A stretch of 47,982 bases of DNA from Neisseria shayeganii 871 (GTDB taxonomy: Bacteria; Pseudomonadota; Gammaproteobacteria; Burkholderiales; Neisseriaceae), in assembly GCF_000226875.1 (NCBI RefSeq), contig NZ_JH164926.1, positions 1,363,200 to 1,411,181 on the forward strand, given 5' to 3'. A program made the translations under genes and the position numbers. The notes under the pieces are model-generated. The model ran no database searches. It was not told the DNA's origin and was given only the letters and a program-made list of their open reading frames with translations. This document shows positions 40,821 to 47,982 of the stretch, one piece after another (the first letter of the stretch is position 1; every line of letters begins with the position of its first letter).

Positions 40821-41924
40821 ATGCCGGATCTATCTTGGCAACACAGCCTGCTGCTGGCCGTCCTGAGCCTGCCCGCCGCCGCCACCTTCCTCTCCCTGCT
40901 CACGCATGACCACTGGATCATGCGGGTATTCGACTTTCCGCGCCTGCAAATCGCCGTGCTCAATCTGGCCGCCATCGGCGCCGCCTATCTGGCCGCCCCG
41001 CCCGGCCAGCTTTGGTTTGCCGCCGTGGCCGCGCTCAACCTTCTCTGCGCCCTGTGGCAGTTTTGGCAAATCAGCGCCTACACCCGCCTGCGCCGCCCCA
41101 CCGTACTCGCCTACACCGGCCCGGACAACGAGCGCACCATCAGCATCCTCACCAGCAACGTCCTCACCCCCAACCGCCAAGCCGGCAAACTGCTGCGGCT
41201 CATCGAAGCGCACCACCCCGACATCGTCCTCACGCTGGAAACCGACCATTGGTGGGAACAACAACTCGCCCCGCTGGAAACAGCCTACGGCTGGCAGGTC
41301 AAAATCCCGCTCGACAACCTCTACGGCATGCACCTCTACAGCCGCCTGCCGCTGCGCAACGCCCAAGTGCTCTACCGCGTGCGCGACGACATTCCCTCGA
41401 TTCAGGCCGAAGTGCAGCTGCGCAGCGGCGAATGGGTGCACATCTACTGCCTGCACCCCATGCCGCCCAGCCCCACCGAAAGCGACACCTCCACCGAACG
41501 CGACGGCGAACTGCTCCTGGTGGGCAAAGAAATCGCCCGCCAACAACACAGCTGCCTGGTTTTCGGCGACCTCAACGACGTGGCCTGGTCCGACACCTCA
41601 CGCCTGTTCCAACGCATCAGCGGCCTGCTCGACCCGCGCGTGGGCCGCGGCCTCTACAACACCTTCCACGCCAACTGGCGGCTGTTGCGCTGGCCGCTCG
41701 ACCACATTTTCCACAGCAACGACTTTCTGGTATCCGATCTCAAAGTGCTGCCACACATCGGCTCCGACCACTTCCCCGTGTACGGCAAATTCCAATACCA
41801 CCCGCCCGCCGAAGCCGTGCAGCCCGAGCCGGAAGCCGACGCCGCAGACCACGAACAAGCCAACGAAAAAATCGAAGCCGCCGAGCCGATACACGAGCGG
41901 GAGCGGGTGAAATACCGCCGCTAA
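40821..41924 (+). CDS. Endonuclease/exonuclease/phosphatase (EEP) family membrane protein
   Basis: A 367-residue protein. Three hydrophobic N-terminal helices (about 8-95) anchor a C-terminal EEP domain facing the periplasm by prediction. SILTSNVLTPN, LTLETDHWWEQ (metal-binding Glu), CLHPMPPSP, VFGDLNDVAWS (catalytic Asp/Asn) and IGSDHFPVYGKF (catalytic Asp-His) follow in order. It ends in a charged Glu/Pro tail (EAVQPEPEADAADHEQ). I chose the Met of MPDLSWQHSL; the long open frame upstream is DUS/MITE sequence. Substrate unknown: nucleic acid, phospholipid or sugar phosphate are all possible. Confidence 0.85.
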   Translation: MPDLSWQHSLLLAVLSLPAAATFLSLLTHDHWIMRVFDFPRLQIAVLNLAAIGAAYLAAPPGQLWFAAVAALNLLCALWQFWQISAYTRLRRPTVLAYTGPDNERTISILTSNVLTPNRQAGKLLRLIEAHHPDIVLTLETDHWWEQQLAPLETAYGWQVKIPLDNLYGMHLYSRLPLRNAQVLYRVRDDIPSIQAEVQLRSGEWVHIYCLHPMPPSPTESDTSTERDGELLLVGKEIARQQHSCLVFGDLNDVAWSDTSRLFQRISGLLDPRVGRGLYNTFHANWRLLRWPLDHIFHSNDFLVSDLKVLPHIGSDHFPVYGKFQYHPPAEAVQPEPEADAADHEQANEKIEAAEPIHERERVKYRR

Positions 41925-42050
41925 GAAGCGGTTTGCCATCTTCTCGTGCGGCGTTTTCCGCAGCAGAAGCCGCCGGTGCACAGCGGAAATTTAGTCTCAA
42001 AAAACCGCTACGCCAGACCCATGCCGACGGCCCGAGACCGGAGCAAACAC

Positions 42051-42086
42051 TTCGGGCTACCTGAAACCCTTTTCAGGTAGCCCGAA
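42051..42086 (+). terminator. Extended DUS-pair terminator after the EEP gene
   Basis: A perfect 16-bp stem, TTCGGGCTACCTGAAA with its complement, and a CCCT loop. The longest uptake-sequence hairpin in the window. Confidence 0.85.
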
Positions 42087-42140
42087 ATCCATTGAACACC
42101 GAATGTCCGCAGCACAACACCGCCTAAAAAATGCCGATAT

Positions 42141-42307
42141 GAGACCTTTGCAAAACCCTCAGATGTGGATGCAGTTCAAGGCGTAGCAGCGCAGCGAACG
42201 TGAACGTCAGGAATCCCCGTGGGACAGATATATCAAATAGATAGGCAAGTGAGCGAGCAGCGCACAACGCAGAAATGCGCCGCAGATGGGGGTTTTGCAA
42301 AGGTCTC
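42141..42307 (+). mobile_element. MITE-like element, copy 10 (167 bp, internal insertion)
   Basis: Intact ends, with the 4-bp direct repeat ATAT on both sides. The centre carries about 24 extra bp (GTGAACGTCAGGAATCCCCG region) absent from other copies. Confidence 0.88.
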
Positions 42308-42476
42308 ATATGCCTGAATAGGTTCGGCTGCAACCCCTTGTCAGTCCGCTCCGTCTCTTGGCACAGAATCACAGTCATTTCCCGCCATTCCAACAAAACA
42401 ACGGTGGTAAATAGGGCTTAGCTTTTTTCGGCATATCATGCCCATGTCCTCCCCAGCAGTCTCTTTATCTCCAACG

Positions 42477-44879
42477 CTACCTTCCCAACCGCGCCCCTGT
42501 GCCGCGTTGATACAGCAAATTAGGCGGAATGTGATACAGATGCCGCTGCACTTCCCTTATCGCGCGCTCGTATTCGCGCTTGCCGCCGAACAGCGAAACA
42601 ATCTTCATGGGCGTGCCGATGTCGCTGAACGGGGCGTTTTGCAAAATGGCGGTTTGTTCGAGGCTGATGCCTTCGTTCATGTATTTGTCCAAGAGTGCGC
42701 TCAACACAGCGCGGCATTCTTCGCTGTATGCCTGCAAAAAGCCGTCTTTTTCCAAGCGGCGGGAGCGTTCTTTTCGGGTCATGGCGGGGCGGTTGTAGGC
42801 GATATTCAGGATTAAATCAAAAGGGTCGATGCCCTCTGCTTTGCCATAGGTTTCCTGCAAAATCTCCACCGACAAGCCCGCATCTTCCAGCGCGTCCAGC
42901 ACCGCCTGTTTTTTCTCTGCGTCGTTCCACGCCTGTAAGAATACGTCGAGCGTGGCGTATTGGTTCAAGATATTGCGGCGGCTGTAATCGGTGAGGCTTT
43001 CGGTGATCAGCCTGCCGTTTTCATCGAGAATTTCCACGCGCTCGTTCAAAATGGTAACGTCCACGCCGCGTACGCGCACTTTTTTCTTTTTCGGCTCGTC
43101 TTCAGGCGGAACAAAACCGTCGCCTGTTTCGCCGCCGTCCGCCTGTTCTTCGCCGTTTTCAGACGGCCTTCCGCCGTCGGGTACATCGTGAACAATCGCA
43201 TCATCGCCGCTATCGTCCATCACCGACACCGGCTCGCCGTCAAACTCGGGGTCGGCAAACAGATTGGTTACGTTGCGAAAATCCATGATGGTGAAATATT
43301 GCTTGCCGTAGGCATCGTTAATCCGCGTGCCGCGCCCGATGATTTGCTTGAACTCGGTCATCGATTTGATTTCGTTGTCCAGCACAATCAGTTTGCAGGT
43401 TTTGCAGTCCACGCCCGTGGTCATCAGCTTGGAAGTCGTGACTACGGCGGGATAGCGCTCGTTGGGGTCGATAAAATTATCCAACTGCGCTTTACCCTCG
43501 GGGTTGTCGCCCGTAATCCGCATGATGTATTTGGGGTTTTCTTTCACCCGCTCGCGGTTTTCTTTCATCAGAGCGTGGCGCATCCGATCGGCATGGTCGA
43601 TGTCGGTGCAGAAGACGATGGTTTTGGCAAAGGGGTCGTTTTCTTCCAGCCAGCGGGTAATGCGGCGGGCAACGGCGGCGGTGCGCTCGTCGATAATCAA
43701 ATGGCGGTCGAAATCTTCGCGCTCATACACACGGTCTTCCACCAAATCGCCGTCGGTGTCGGTGGTGCCTGCAGGCGGCCGCCAGCCTTCCAAATCCTTA
43801 TCGATGCCGACACGAATCACTTTATAGGGCGCAAGAAAGCCGTCTTCAATGCCCTGTTTCAACGAATAGGTGTACACCGGCTCGCCGAAATAGTGAATAT
43901 TGTCCGCTTCCGTGCTCACTTTGGGCGTGGCGGTCAGCCCCAAATGGGTTGCGCTCTTGAAATAATCCAGCACCCTGCGCCATTGCGATTCGTCTCTTGC
44001 GCTGCCGCGATGGCATTCGTCCACCACGATCAAATCGAAAAATTCAGGCTTGAACTGGCGGAACGGTTCTTCGCCCACATCGCCCGCCAGCTGCTGATAC
44101 AGGCTCATATACACCTCATACGAGCTGTCGAGCTTTTTATGTTCTACTTTGGTGATTTTGTTTTTCAGCGGGCGAAAATCGTTTTGTATGGTTTGGTCGA
44201 TCAAGATGCTGCGGTCGGCAAGATAAAGCACGCGCTTTTTCTGCCCGCTTTGCATCAGCCGCCAAATGATTTGAAACGCGGTGTAGGTTTTGCCCGTACC
44301 CGTTGCCATCACGAGCAGCACCCGCTCTTGCCCGCCGCTAATGGCCGCCACGGTGCGGTCGATGGCGATGCGCTGGTAATAGCGCGGCGTGGTTTGCTTG
44401 TCGGTATCAAAATGATAATCCGACTGCAACAGCGTCTGCTGGGTAGCCGAAAGCCCGCTTTCACCCGAAAAACGTGCCCACAGTTCGCCGTAGCTTGGAA
44501 ATTCGTCCAGCGCCAATTCGCGCTCAACGCCCGTTAAGCGGTCGTGCTCCAAAAATCCCGTGCCGTTGCCGGTATAGGCAAAGGGAATGTCCAAAATCTC
44601 GGCATATTCGATGGCCTGCTGCATGCCGTCGCCCAGCGTTTTATCGCGGCTTTTGGCTTCGACAATCGCCAGCGGCAGACGGCGGTTGGGCGCGGTGAGC
44701 AGATAATCGGCTTTTTTGCGCTTGCCGCGACGGACGGTTTTGCCGTGCACCTGAACGCGCCCGTCGGTAAAGAAATACTCCATCAATATTTGCTCTTTCG
44801 CCCAACCCACCGCTTCGATGGCGGGCGTGATGTGGCGCAGCTTGGTGTCTTCTTCGGTGAGCAGGGGGTTGCGGCTCAT
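42477..44879 (-). CDS. hsdR: Type I restriction enzyme subunit HsdR
   Basis: An 800-residue restriction and translocation subunit (EcoKI/EcoEI-like, short form). The N-terminal PD-(D/E)XK nuclease is seen in ADYLL and IVEAKSRDK (about 58-80). A SF2 helicase follows: Walker A MATGTGKTYTAFQ near 190, DECH box near 285, GLTATP and QIIGRGTRI. The acidic linker SGDDAIVHDVPDGG precedes an EcoEI_R_C-type C-terminus that binds HsdM. Its start overlaps the hsdS stop by 4 bp (ATGA). A Neisseria-dialect DUS (43158-43169) lies in its coding region. It looks intact. Confidence 0.94.
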   Translation of the reverse strand: MSRNPLLTEEDTKLRHITPAIEAVGWAKEQILMEYFFTDGRVQVHGKTVRRGKRKKADYLLTAPNRRLPLAIVEAKSRDKTLGDGMQQAIEYAEILDIPFAYTGNGTGFLEHDRLTGVERELALDEFPSYGELWARFSGESGLSATQQTLLQSDYHFDTDKQTTPRYYQRIAIDRTVAAISGGQERVLLVMATGTGKTYTAFQIIWRLMQSGQKKRVLYLADRSILIDQTIQNDFRPLKNKITKVEHKKLDSSYEVYMSLYQQLAGDVGEEPFRQFKPEFFDLIVVDECHRGSARDESQWRRVLDYFKSATHLGLTATPKVSTEADNIHYFGEPVYTYSLKQGIEDGFLAPYKVIRVGIDKDLEGWRPPAGTTDTDGDLVEDRVYEREDFDRHLIIDERTAAVARRITRWLEENDPFAKTIVFCTDIDHADRMRHALMKENRERVKENPKYIMRITGDNPEGKAQLDNFIDPNERYPAVVTTSKLMTTGVDCKTCKLIVLDNEIKSMTEFKQIIGRGTRINDAYGKQYFTIMDFRNVTNLFADPEFDGEPVSVMDDSGDDAIVHDVPDGGRPSENGEEQADGGETGDGFVPPEDEPKKKKVRVRGVDVTILNERVEILDENGRLITESLTDYSRRNILNQYATLDVFLQAWNDAEKKQAVLDALEDAGLSVEILQETYGKAEGIDPFDLILNIAYNRPAMTRKERSRRLEKDGFLQAYSEECRAVLSALLDKYMNEGISLEQTAILQNAPFSDIGTPMKIVSLFGGKREYERAIREVQRHLYHIPPNLLYQRGTGARLGR
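43158..43169 (-). repeat. Neisseria AG-DUS within hsdR
   Basis: TTCAGACGGCCT, the reverse of AGGCCGTCTGAA. This dialect is absent from the window outside the hsd locus. Confidence 0.85.
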
Positions 44880-46372
44880 GACAGGTTCTCCAAGAGTTCG
44901 ATTTGTGCCAGCAGCGCATCCAGCTTGGCGACAATACGGGCTTGTTCGGCTAGGGGCGGGAGGGGAAATAGAAAACTGCGTACATTTTCTGCGGACAAAT
45001 TAGGCTGTGCCGTTCCATTTGAAACTTGCTTTATTCCCTCACTAGCCAAATCTGTTTGCAAATAATAAAAAATGAATGGAATAAGCCCTGCATTTATAGT
45101 TCGGATAATACAAAGTGATGACCCGATAACACCCTCATTAAAATCTCTGTTTAAGCTAAATTTTCCTAACGAACCACGGAGACAATAAAGAAAATCGTTT
45201 TTTTGAATAAAGCCTGCCCGCAATAGTGAGTAGCGTTCTTCTGAAATGTAATTAAAGCCATTATTATCCAATACTGAATTATTCAAAGAACCTGCATTGA
45301 TAAACGGCTTGCCTTTATCAATCCAAAAGTTTTTTCCAGGGTAATTCTTGCCTCTGTCGCCATTTAAGATTTGTGCCAAATCCCCCAACCTAACCCAAAC
45401 CCAATTTTTCGGAATGGCAAACGGTTTCTCGTCTTCGCCGATTTCAGGTAGCCCTTTGCTTTTTTTCAGACGGCCTGCTTGAATTTGGGCGGCTTTTTCG
45501 GCTTGAATTTGTTCGAGCAACTCTTGGGCGTGGCCGTCTTCGCTTTCCCGTTCGGTGAGTTTGCCTTCAATCGCCGCCTGCAACAATGAAGCACGCAGCA
45601 TTTTGGGGAAATTTTTCTGCGCGTCGGCCAACGCGGTTTCCTGTGCTTTGAGTGCGTCGGTTTCGGCCAGCAACGCATCCAGCTTGGCAACGATGCGGGT
45701 TTGTTCGGCTAGGGGTGGGAGGGGAATTAATCCATTCATCAATCGACTATCGTTAATTGCCGGATATGCAACGCCTTTTGCGTTTTCCAAACTGTTTGCA
45801 TAGCCGTCAAAAAATGGCGACATCAAAACGCGAAACAGATATTTGTTTAATATCGGATAAGGTGTGCATAAAACGGCAAATCCTGTACTGGCAATCGGTT
45901 CAGGCGAAATTTCATGTTCAACAATGCACATATTCAGAAGATAAGGGCGGACTGTGGCGTACAGAATATCGCCTTTGCAAACTATCTTTCTTGCTCTGGA
46001 CGGCGCGTCTTTTGCGGGCACTACCGCCAGTTTTGAACCCATTTTTTGCTTTGTATTATCAATAGACGCAATATCAATATAAGAAAAATCTTTATCGGGC
46101 GCTTTTTGTCCACGATTAAATGTAATCTCCCCCAACCTAACCCAAACCCAATTCTCCGGAATGGCAAACGGTTTTTCGTCCTCACCAATTTCAGGTAGCC
46201 CTTTGCTTTTTTTCAGACGACCTGCTTTAAGCAAAGCGGCTTTTTCGGCTTGAATCTGTTTGAGCAAATCCTGTGCGTGGCCGTCGTCGGCTTGGCGTTC
46301 GCTGAGTTTGCCCTCGATAGCGGCCTGCAACAGGGCGCGGCGCAGGTTGTCGGAAAGTTGCGGGGTGTGCAT
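44876..46372 (-). CDS. hsdS: Type I specificity subunit HsdS
   Basis: A 498-residue DNA-recognition subunit. Two conserved repeats (about 14-82 and 263-331) are near-identical (LLQAAIEGKL, GHAQ, QAEKAA, GRLKKSKGLPEIGEDEKPFA). Each precedes a variable target-recognition domain: TRD1 about 83-213 and TRD2 about 332-470. Each TRD ends with PLPPLAEQ and RIVAKLDALLA coiled-coil spacers. The TRDs are clearly AT-richer than the repeats, as expected for exchanged cassettes. TAATG overlap with hsdM and ATGA with hsdR imply one operon. The target sequence cannot be read from the protein. Confidence 0.94.
   Translation of the reverse strand: MHTPQLSDNLRRALLQAAIEGKLSERQADDGHAQDLLKQIQAEKAALLKAGRLKKSKGLPEIGEDEKPFAIPENWVWVRLGEITFNRGQKAPDKDFSYIDIASIDNTKQKMGSKLAVVPAKDAPSRARKIVCKGDILYATVRPYLLNMCIVEHEISPEPIASTGFAVLCTPYPILNKYLFRVLMSPFFDGYANSLENAKGVAYPAINDSRLMNGLIPLPPLAEQTRIVAKLDALLAETDALKAQETALADAQKNFPKMLRASLLQAAIEGKLTERESEDGHAQELLEQIQAEKAAQIQAGRLKKSKGLPEIGEDEKPFAIPKNWVWVRLGDLAQILNGDRGKNYPGKNFWIDKGKPFINAGSLNNSVLDNNGFNYISEERYSLLRAGFIQKNDFLYCLRGSLGKFSLNRDFNEGVIGSSLCIIRTINAGLIPFIFYYLQTDLASEGIKQVSNGTAQPNLSAENVRSFLFPLPPLAEQARIVAKLDALLAQIELLENLS
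45443..45454 (-). repeat. Eikenella-type DUS (11/12) in hsdS repeat 2
   Basis: TTCAGGTAGCCC, encoding GLPE in the conserved repeat. It lies 10 bp from a Neisseria AG-DUS. Confidence 0.7.
45465..45476 (-). repeat. Neisseria AG-DUS in hsdS repeat 2
   Basis: TTCAGACGGCCT, encoding part of AGRLKK. Confidence 0.85.
46190..46201 (-). repeat. Eikenella-type DUS (11/12) in hsdS repeat 1
   Basis: TTCAGGTAGCCC in the equivalent position of the first conserved repeat. Confidence 0.7.
46212..46223 (-). repeat. AG-mucDUS-type uptake sequence in hsdS repeat 1
   Basis: TTCAGACGACCT, the reverse of AGGTCGTCTGAA. It differs by one base from the AG-DUS in repeat 2 and matches, from memory, the Neisseria mucosa-group dialect. 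Confidence 0.75.
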
Positions 46373-47895
46373 TATTCGCCCCCCTGATTCAAGTCATCCA
46401 AGTCAAGGCCGTCTGAAAGCCCGATAAGCGTGCGGATATTCGCCAACCGTGCGTCGATTTCGCGGTTTAATCGGCTGCGTTCGGCGTGGTAGCGGGCGAT
46501 GGTCTCGGCGGGGCTGAGCACTTCGGCTTCGTCGTTAGGGTAGCCGCACACATCCAGATTGCAGCCGCCTGCGAGCAGTTCGGCTTTGTCAAAAGCGCGG
46601 GCTTGATAGCTTTCGCGGTCGGGGTCTTGGATTTCACTGCGCTTGTGCCACCACGCCATGCACTCGGCAAAGTGGGCAAGCTGCATGGGCTTGGTTTTGG
46701 AAAAGGCTTTGCGGTCGGCGGGTATATCGACGCGGTAGTACCAAAGTTTTTCAGACGGCATTTCGCCCGCCCGAGGTTTGTTAAAAAACAAGATATTGGT
46801 GGTAATGCTAGTGTAGGGCGCAAACACGCTTTTGGGCAGGCGGACGATGGTGTGCAGGTCGAAATCGGTGAGCAGGCGGTTTTTGAGTGCGGTTTTGGCG
46901 CCGTCGTTGCCGAACAAAAAACCGTCGGGAATGATGATGGCGGCGCGTCCGCCCGCTTTGAGGCGGTACAAAGCCAGCGCGATAAAGAGGTCGGCGGTTT
47001 CGCTGGAGCGCAGTTCGGCGGGGAAGTTCTGCTTGATGATGTTCAGCTCGGCGCCGCCGTAGGGCGGGTTCATCAAGATGATGTCGTGGCGGTCGCGCTC
47101 GCCGTAGTCGCGCACGTTGTGTTCCAGTGCGTTGCCGTGGCGGATTTGCGGGCTGTCGATGTCGTGCAAAAGCAGGTTGGTAATCGCCAACAGGTGCGGC
47201 AGCGGTTTTTTCTCCACGCCGTACAGGCCGGCGTTGAGAGTCTGTCGGTCTACTACAGTTTTGACTTGCGGTTCCAAGCGGTTGAGCGCGGAAACCAAAA
47301 AGCCGCCGGTGCCGCAGGCAAAGTCGGCCACGCTTTCGCCCAATTGGGGATCAATCATCTGCACCATAAAGTCGGTAACGGCACGCGGGGTGTAAAACTC
47401 GCCCGCATTGCCCGCGCTTTGCAGGCTTTTCAGGATGGTTTCGTAAATGTCGCCAAAGGCATGGCGCTCTTTGCTGCTATCAAAGTCGATGGCATCGATT
47501 TCGTTAATCAGTTGGCGCAACAGCGTGCCGTTTTTCATGAAGTTTTTGGCGTCTTCAAACACATCGCGCACGATGCGGTGGCGAAGTTGGGTGTGTTCGG
47601 TTACGCGCAGGCTTTTCAGTGCGGGGATTAATTCTTGATCGACGAAACGCAACAGCGCGTCGCCCGTAAGCGCATGGCCGTCTTTGCGGTCGATTGCCCA
47701 GTTTTCCCATTGGTACTTGTCGGGAATGATGGATTGGTAGCCGTCTTCGATCAACGCCCAGTTTTGTTCTTTGTTGCTGTAGATTTTGAGGAAAAGCAGC
47801 CAGGTCATCTGCTCGATGCGCTGCGCATCGCCGTTAATGCCCGCGTCGCCGCGCATAATGTTCTGAATGGATTTAACGAAGGCGTTTAGAATCAT
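46372..47895 (-). CDS. hsdM: Type I DNA methyltransferase subunit HsdM
   Basis: A 507-residue N6-adenine methyltransferase subunit. An N-terminal helical HsdM_N domain (MILNAFVKSIQNIMRGDAGI) precedes the catalytic domain: AdoMet motif FACGTGGFL near 190 and catalytic NPPYGG near 275. GEFYTPRAVTDFMV just before the AdoMet motif is typical of HsdM. With HsdS it methylates the host site; with HsdR it restricts. First gene of the operon; an AT-rich promoter region lies right of it. Two Neisseria-type DUS (46406, 46750) lie in its coding region. Confidence 0.95.
   Translation of the reverse strand: MILNAFVKSIQNIMRGDAGINGDAQRIEQMTWLLFLKIYSNKEQNWALIEDGYQSIIPDKYQWENWAIDRKDGHALTGDALLRFVDQELIPALKSLRVTEHTQLRHRIVRDVFEDAKNFMKNGTLLRQLINEIDAIDFDSSKERHAFGDIYETILKSLQSAGNAGEFYTPRAVTDFMVQMIDPQLGESVADFACGTGGFLVSALNRLEPQVKTVVDRQTLNAGLYGVEKKPLPHLLAITNLLLHDIDSPQIRHGNALEHNVRDYGERDRHDIILMNPPYGGAELNIIKQNFPAELRSSETADLFIALALYRLKAGGRAAIIIPDGFLFGNDGAKTALKNRLLTDFDLHTIVRLPKSVFAPYTSITTNILFFNKPRAGEMPSEKLWYYRVDIPADRKAFSKTKPMQLAHFAECMAWWHKRSEIQDPDRESYQARAFDKAELLAGGCNLDVCGYPNDEAEVLSPAETIARYHAERSRLNREIDARLANIRTLIGLSDGLDLDDLNQGGE
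46406..46417 (+). repeat. Neisseria AG-DUS within hsdM
   Basis: AGGCCGTCTGAA, perfect 12-mer near the 3' end of hsdM. Confidence 0.85.
46750..46761 (-). repeat. Neisseria AT-DUS within hsdM
   Basis: TTCAGACGGCAT, the reverse of ATGCCGTCTGAA, the dialect of the gonococcus and meningococcus. Confidence 0.85.
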
Positions 47896-47982
47896 AAATA
47901 TTTGTTTTTATTGAAATTTAATTCCGTTTGCATATTTTGACACGAAAATATCAAAAATATCAAGAAGAAGCAACCGACTCCG
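47896..47982 (-). promoter_or_regulatory. AT-rich hsdM promoter region with a dyad
   Basis: The last 87 bp are much more AT-rich than the window. ATATTTT (47932-47938) and AAAATAT (47945-47951) form a dyad with a 6-nt spacer, and TTGATA on the minus strand lies upstream. It probably holds the hsd promoter and may be an operator. The window ends here. Confidence 0.5.

Larger units (their letters stand above)
41925..42476. other. Gap between the EEP and hsdR genes
   Basis: 552 bp with a very strong DUS-pair terminator and MITE copy 10. The last 170 bp before the hsdR 3' end (42308-42476) show no gene or clear terminator. This is the left border of the restriction-modification locus. Confidence 0.7.

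Noticed and set aside
2279..42086. A CRISPR array built from regularly spaced repeats
   Set aside because: The recurring short repeats are uptake sequences scattered singly or in inverted pairs, with no regular spacing.
9050..42307. Correia elements
   Set aside because: The repeats lack the TATAGTGGATTAA-type ends of Correia elements; their ends are GAGACCTTTGCAAAA.

Overview
The window comes from a GC-rich member of the Neisseriaceae, most likely Eikenella or a close relative. The main clue is the 12-mer AGGCTACCTGAA (reverse TTCAGGTAGCCT), which recurs dozens of times, singly or as inverted pairs that end genes. From memory this is the Eikenella dialect of the Neisseriaceae DNA uptake sequence (DUS). 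The protein content agrees: a FetA/FrpB-type receptor, a rimP-nusA-infB operon, LldD and SpeA. No rRNA, tRNA, CRISPR array or prophage was seen.

Layout. 1-12.0 kb is core housekeeping, nearly all on the minus strand: racemase, rmuC, phosphate transporter, purB, TerC-type exporter, rpmE, thyA, AEC carrier, lipoprotein, dusA, ubiJ-like and DUF2059 genes. 12.1-20.4 kb is an accessory catabolic island. It holds the MarR-type regulator hpaR, the aldolase hpaI, an amino-acid permease fused in frame to the last ~77 residues of the hydratase HpaH, a MobA-type 3-hydroxybenzoate 4-hydroxylase, a PuuB-like amine oxidoreductase and a cupin. It looks like a remodelled, partly deleted homoprotocatechuate (hpa) cluster. 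An AT-rich dyad recurs at both divergent promoters and in part before hpaR, and may be the HpaR operator. 20.5-25.4 kb holds a frameshifted SDR protein, LOG, an SRPBCC-like protein, a GH3-family acyl-adenylating enzyme, a DJ-1/PfpI protein and a GST. 26-31.8 kb holds fetA (with a Fur box), speA and lldD. 32-38.3 kb is the translation/transcription operon rimP-nusA-infB, then two small orphan genes and rbfA. 38.5-42 kb has a MoxR-DUF58 pair and a membrane-anchored EEP phosphatase/nuclease. 42.5-47.9 kb is a complete type I restriction-modification operon, hsdM-hsdS-hsdR.

Two kinds of mobile or informational DNA stand out. A ~143-bp miniature inverted-repeat element (ends GAGACCTTTGCAAAA) occurs at least eleven times including decayed copies. 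It is flanked by 4-5 bp direct repeats and often abuts a DUS. The hsd operon carries uptake sequences of the Neisseria dialects (GCCGTCTGAA core) that occur nowhere else in the window, which points to import from a Neisseria donor by transformation.

The strongest leads are the permease-HpaH chimera with its shared operator candidate, the foreign-dialect DUS in hsdMSR, the DUS-adjacent element family, and a well-formed intrinsic terminator inside the rimP-nusA-infB leader downstream of a near-consensus promoter. All functional assignments rest on recognising sequence motifs by eye; no database search was run.
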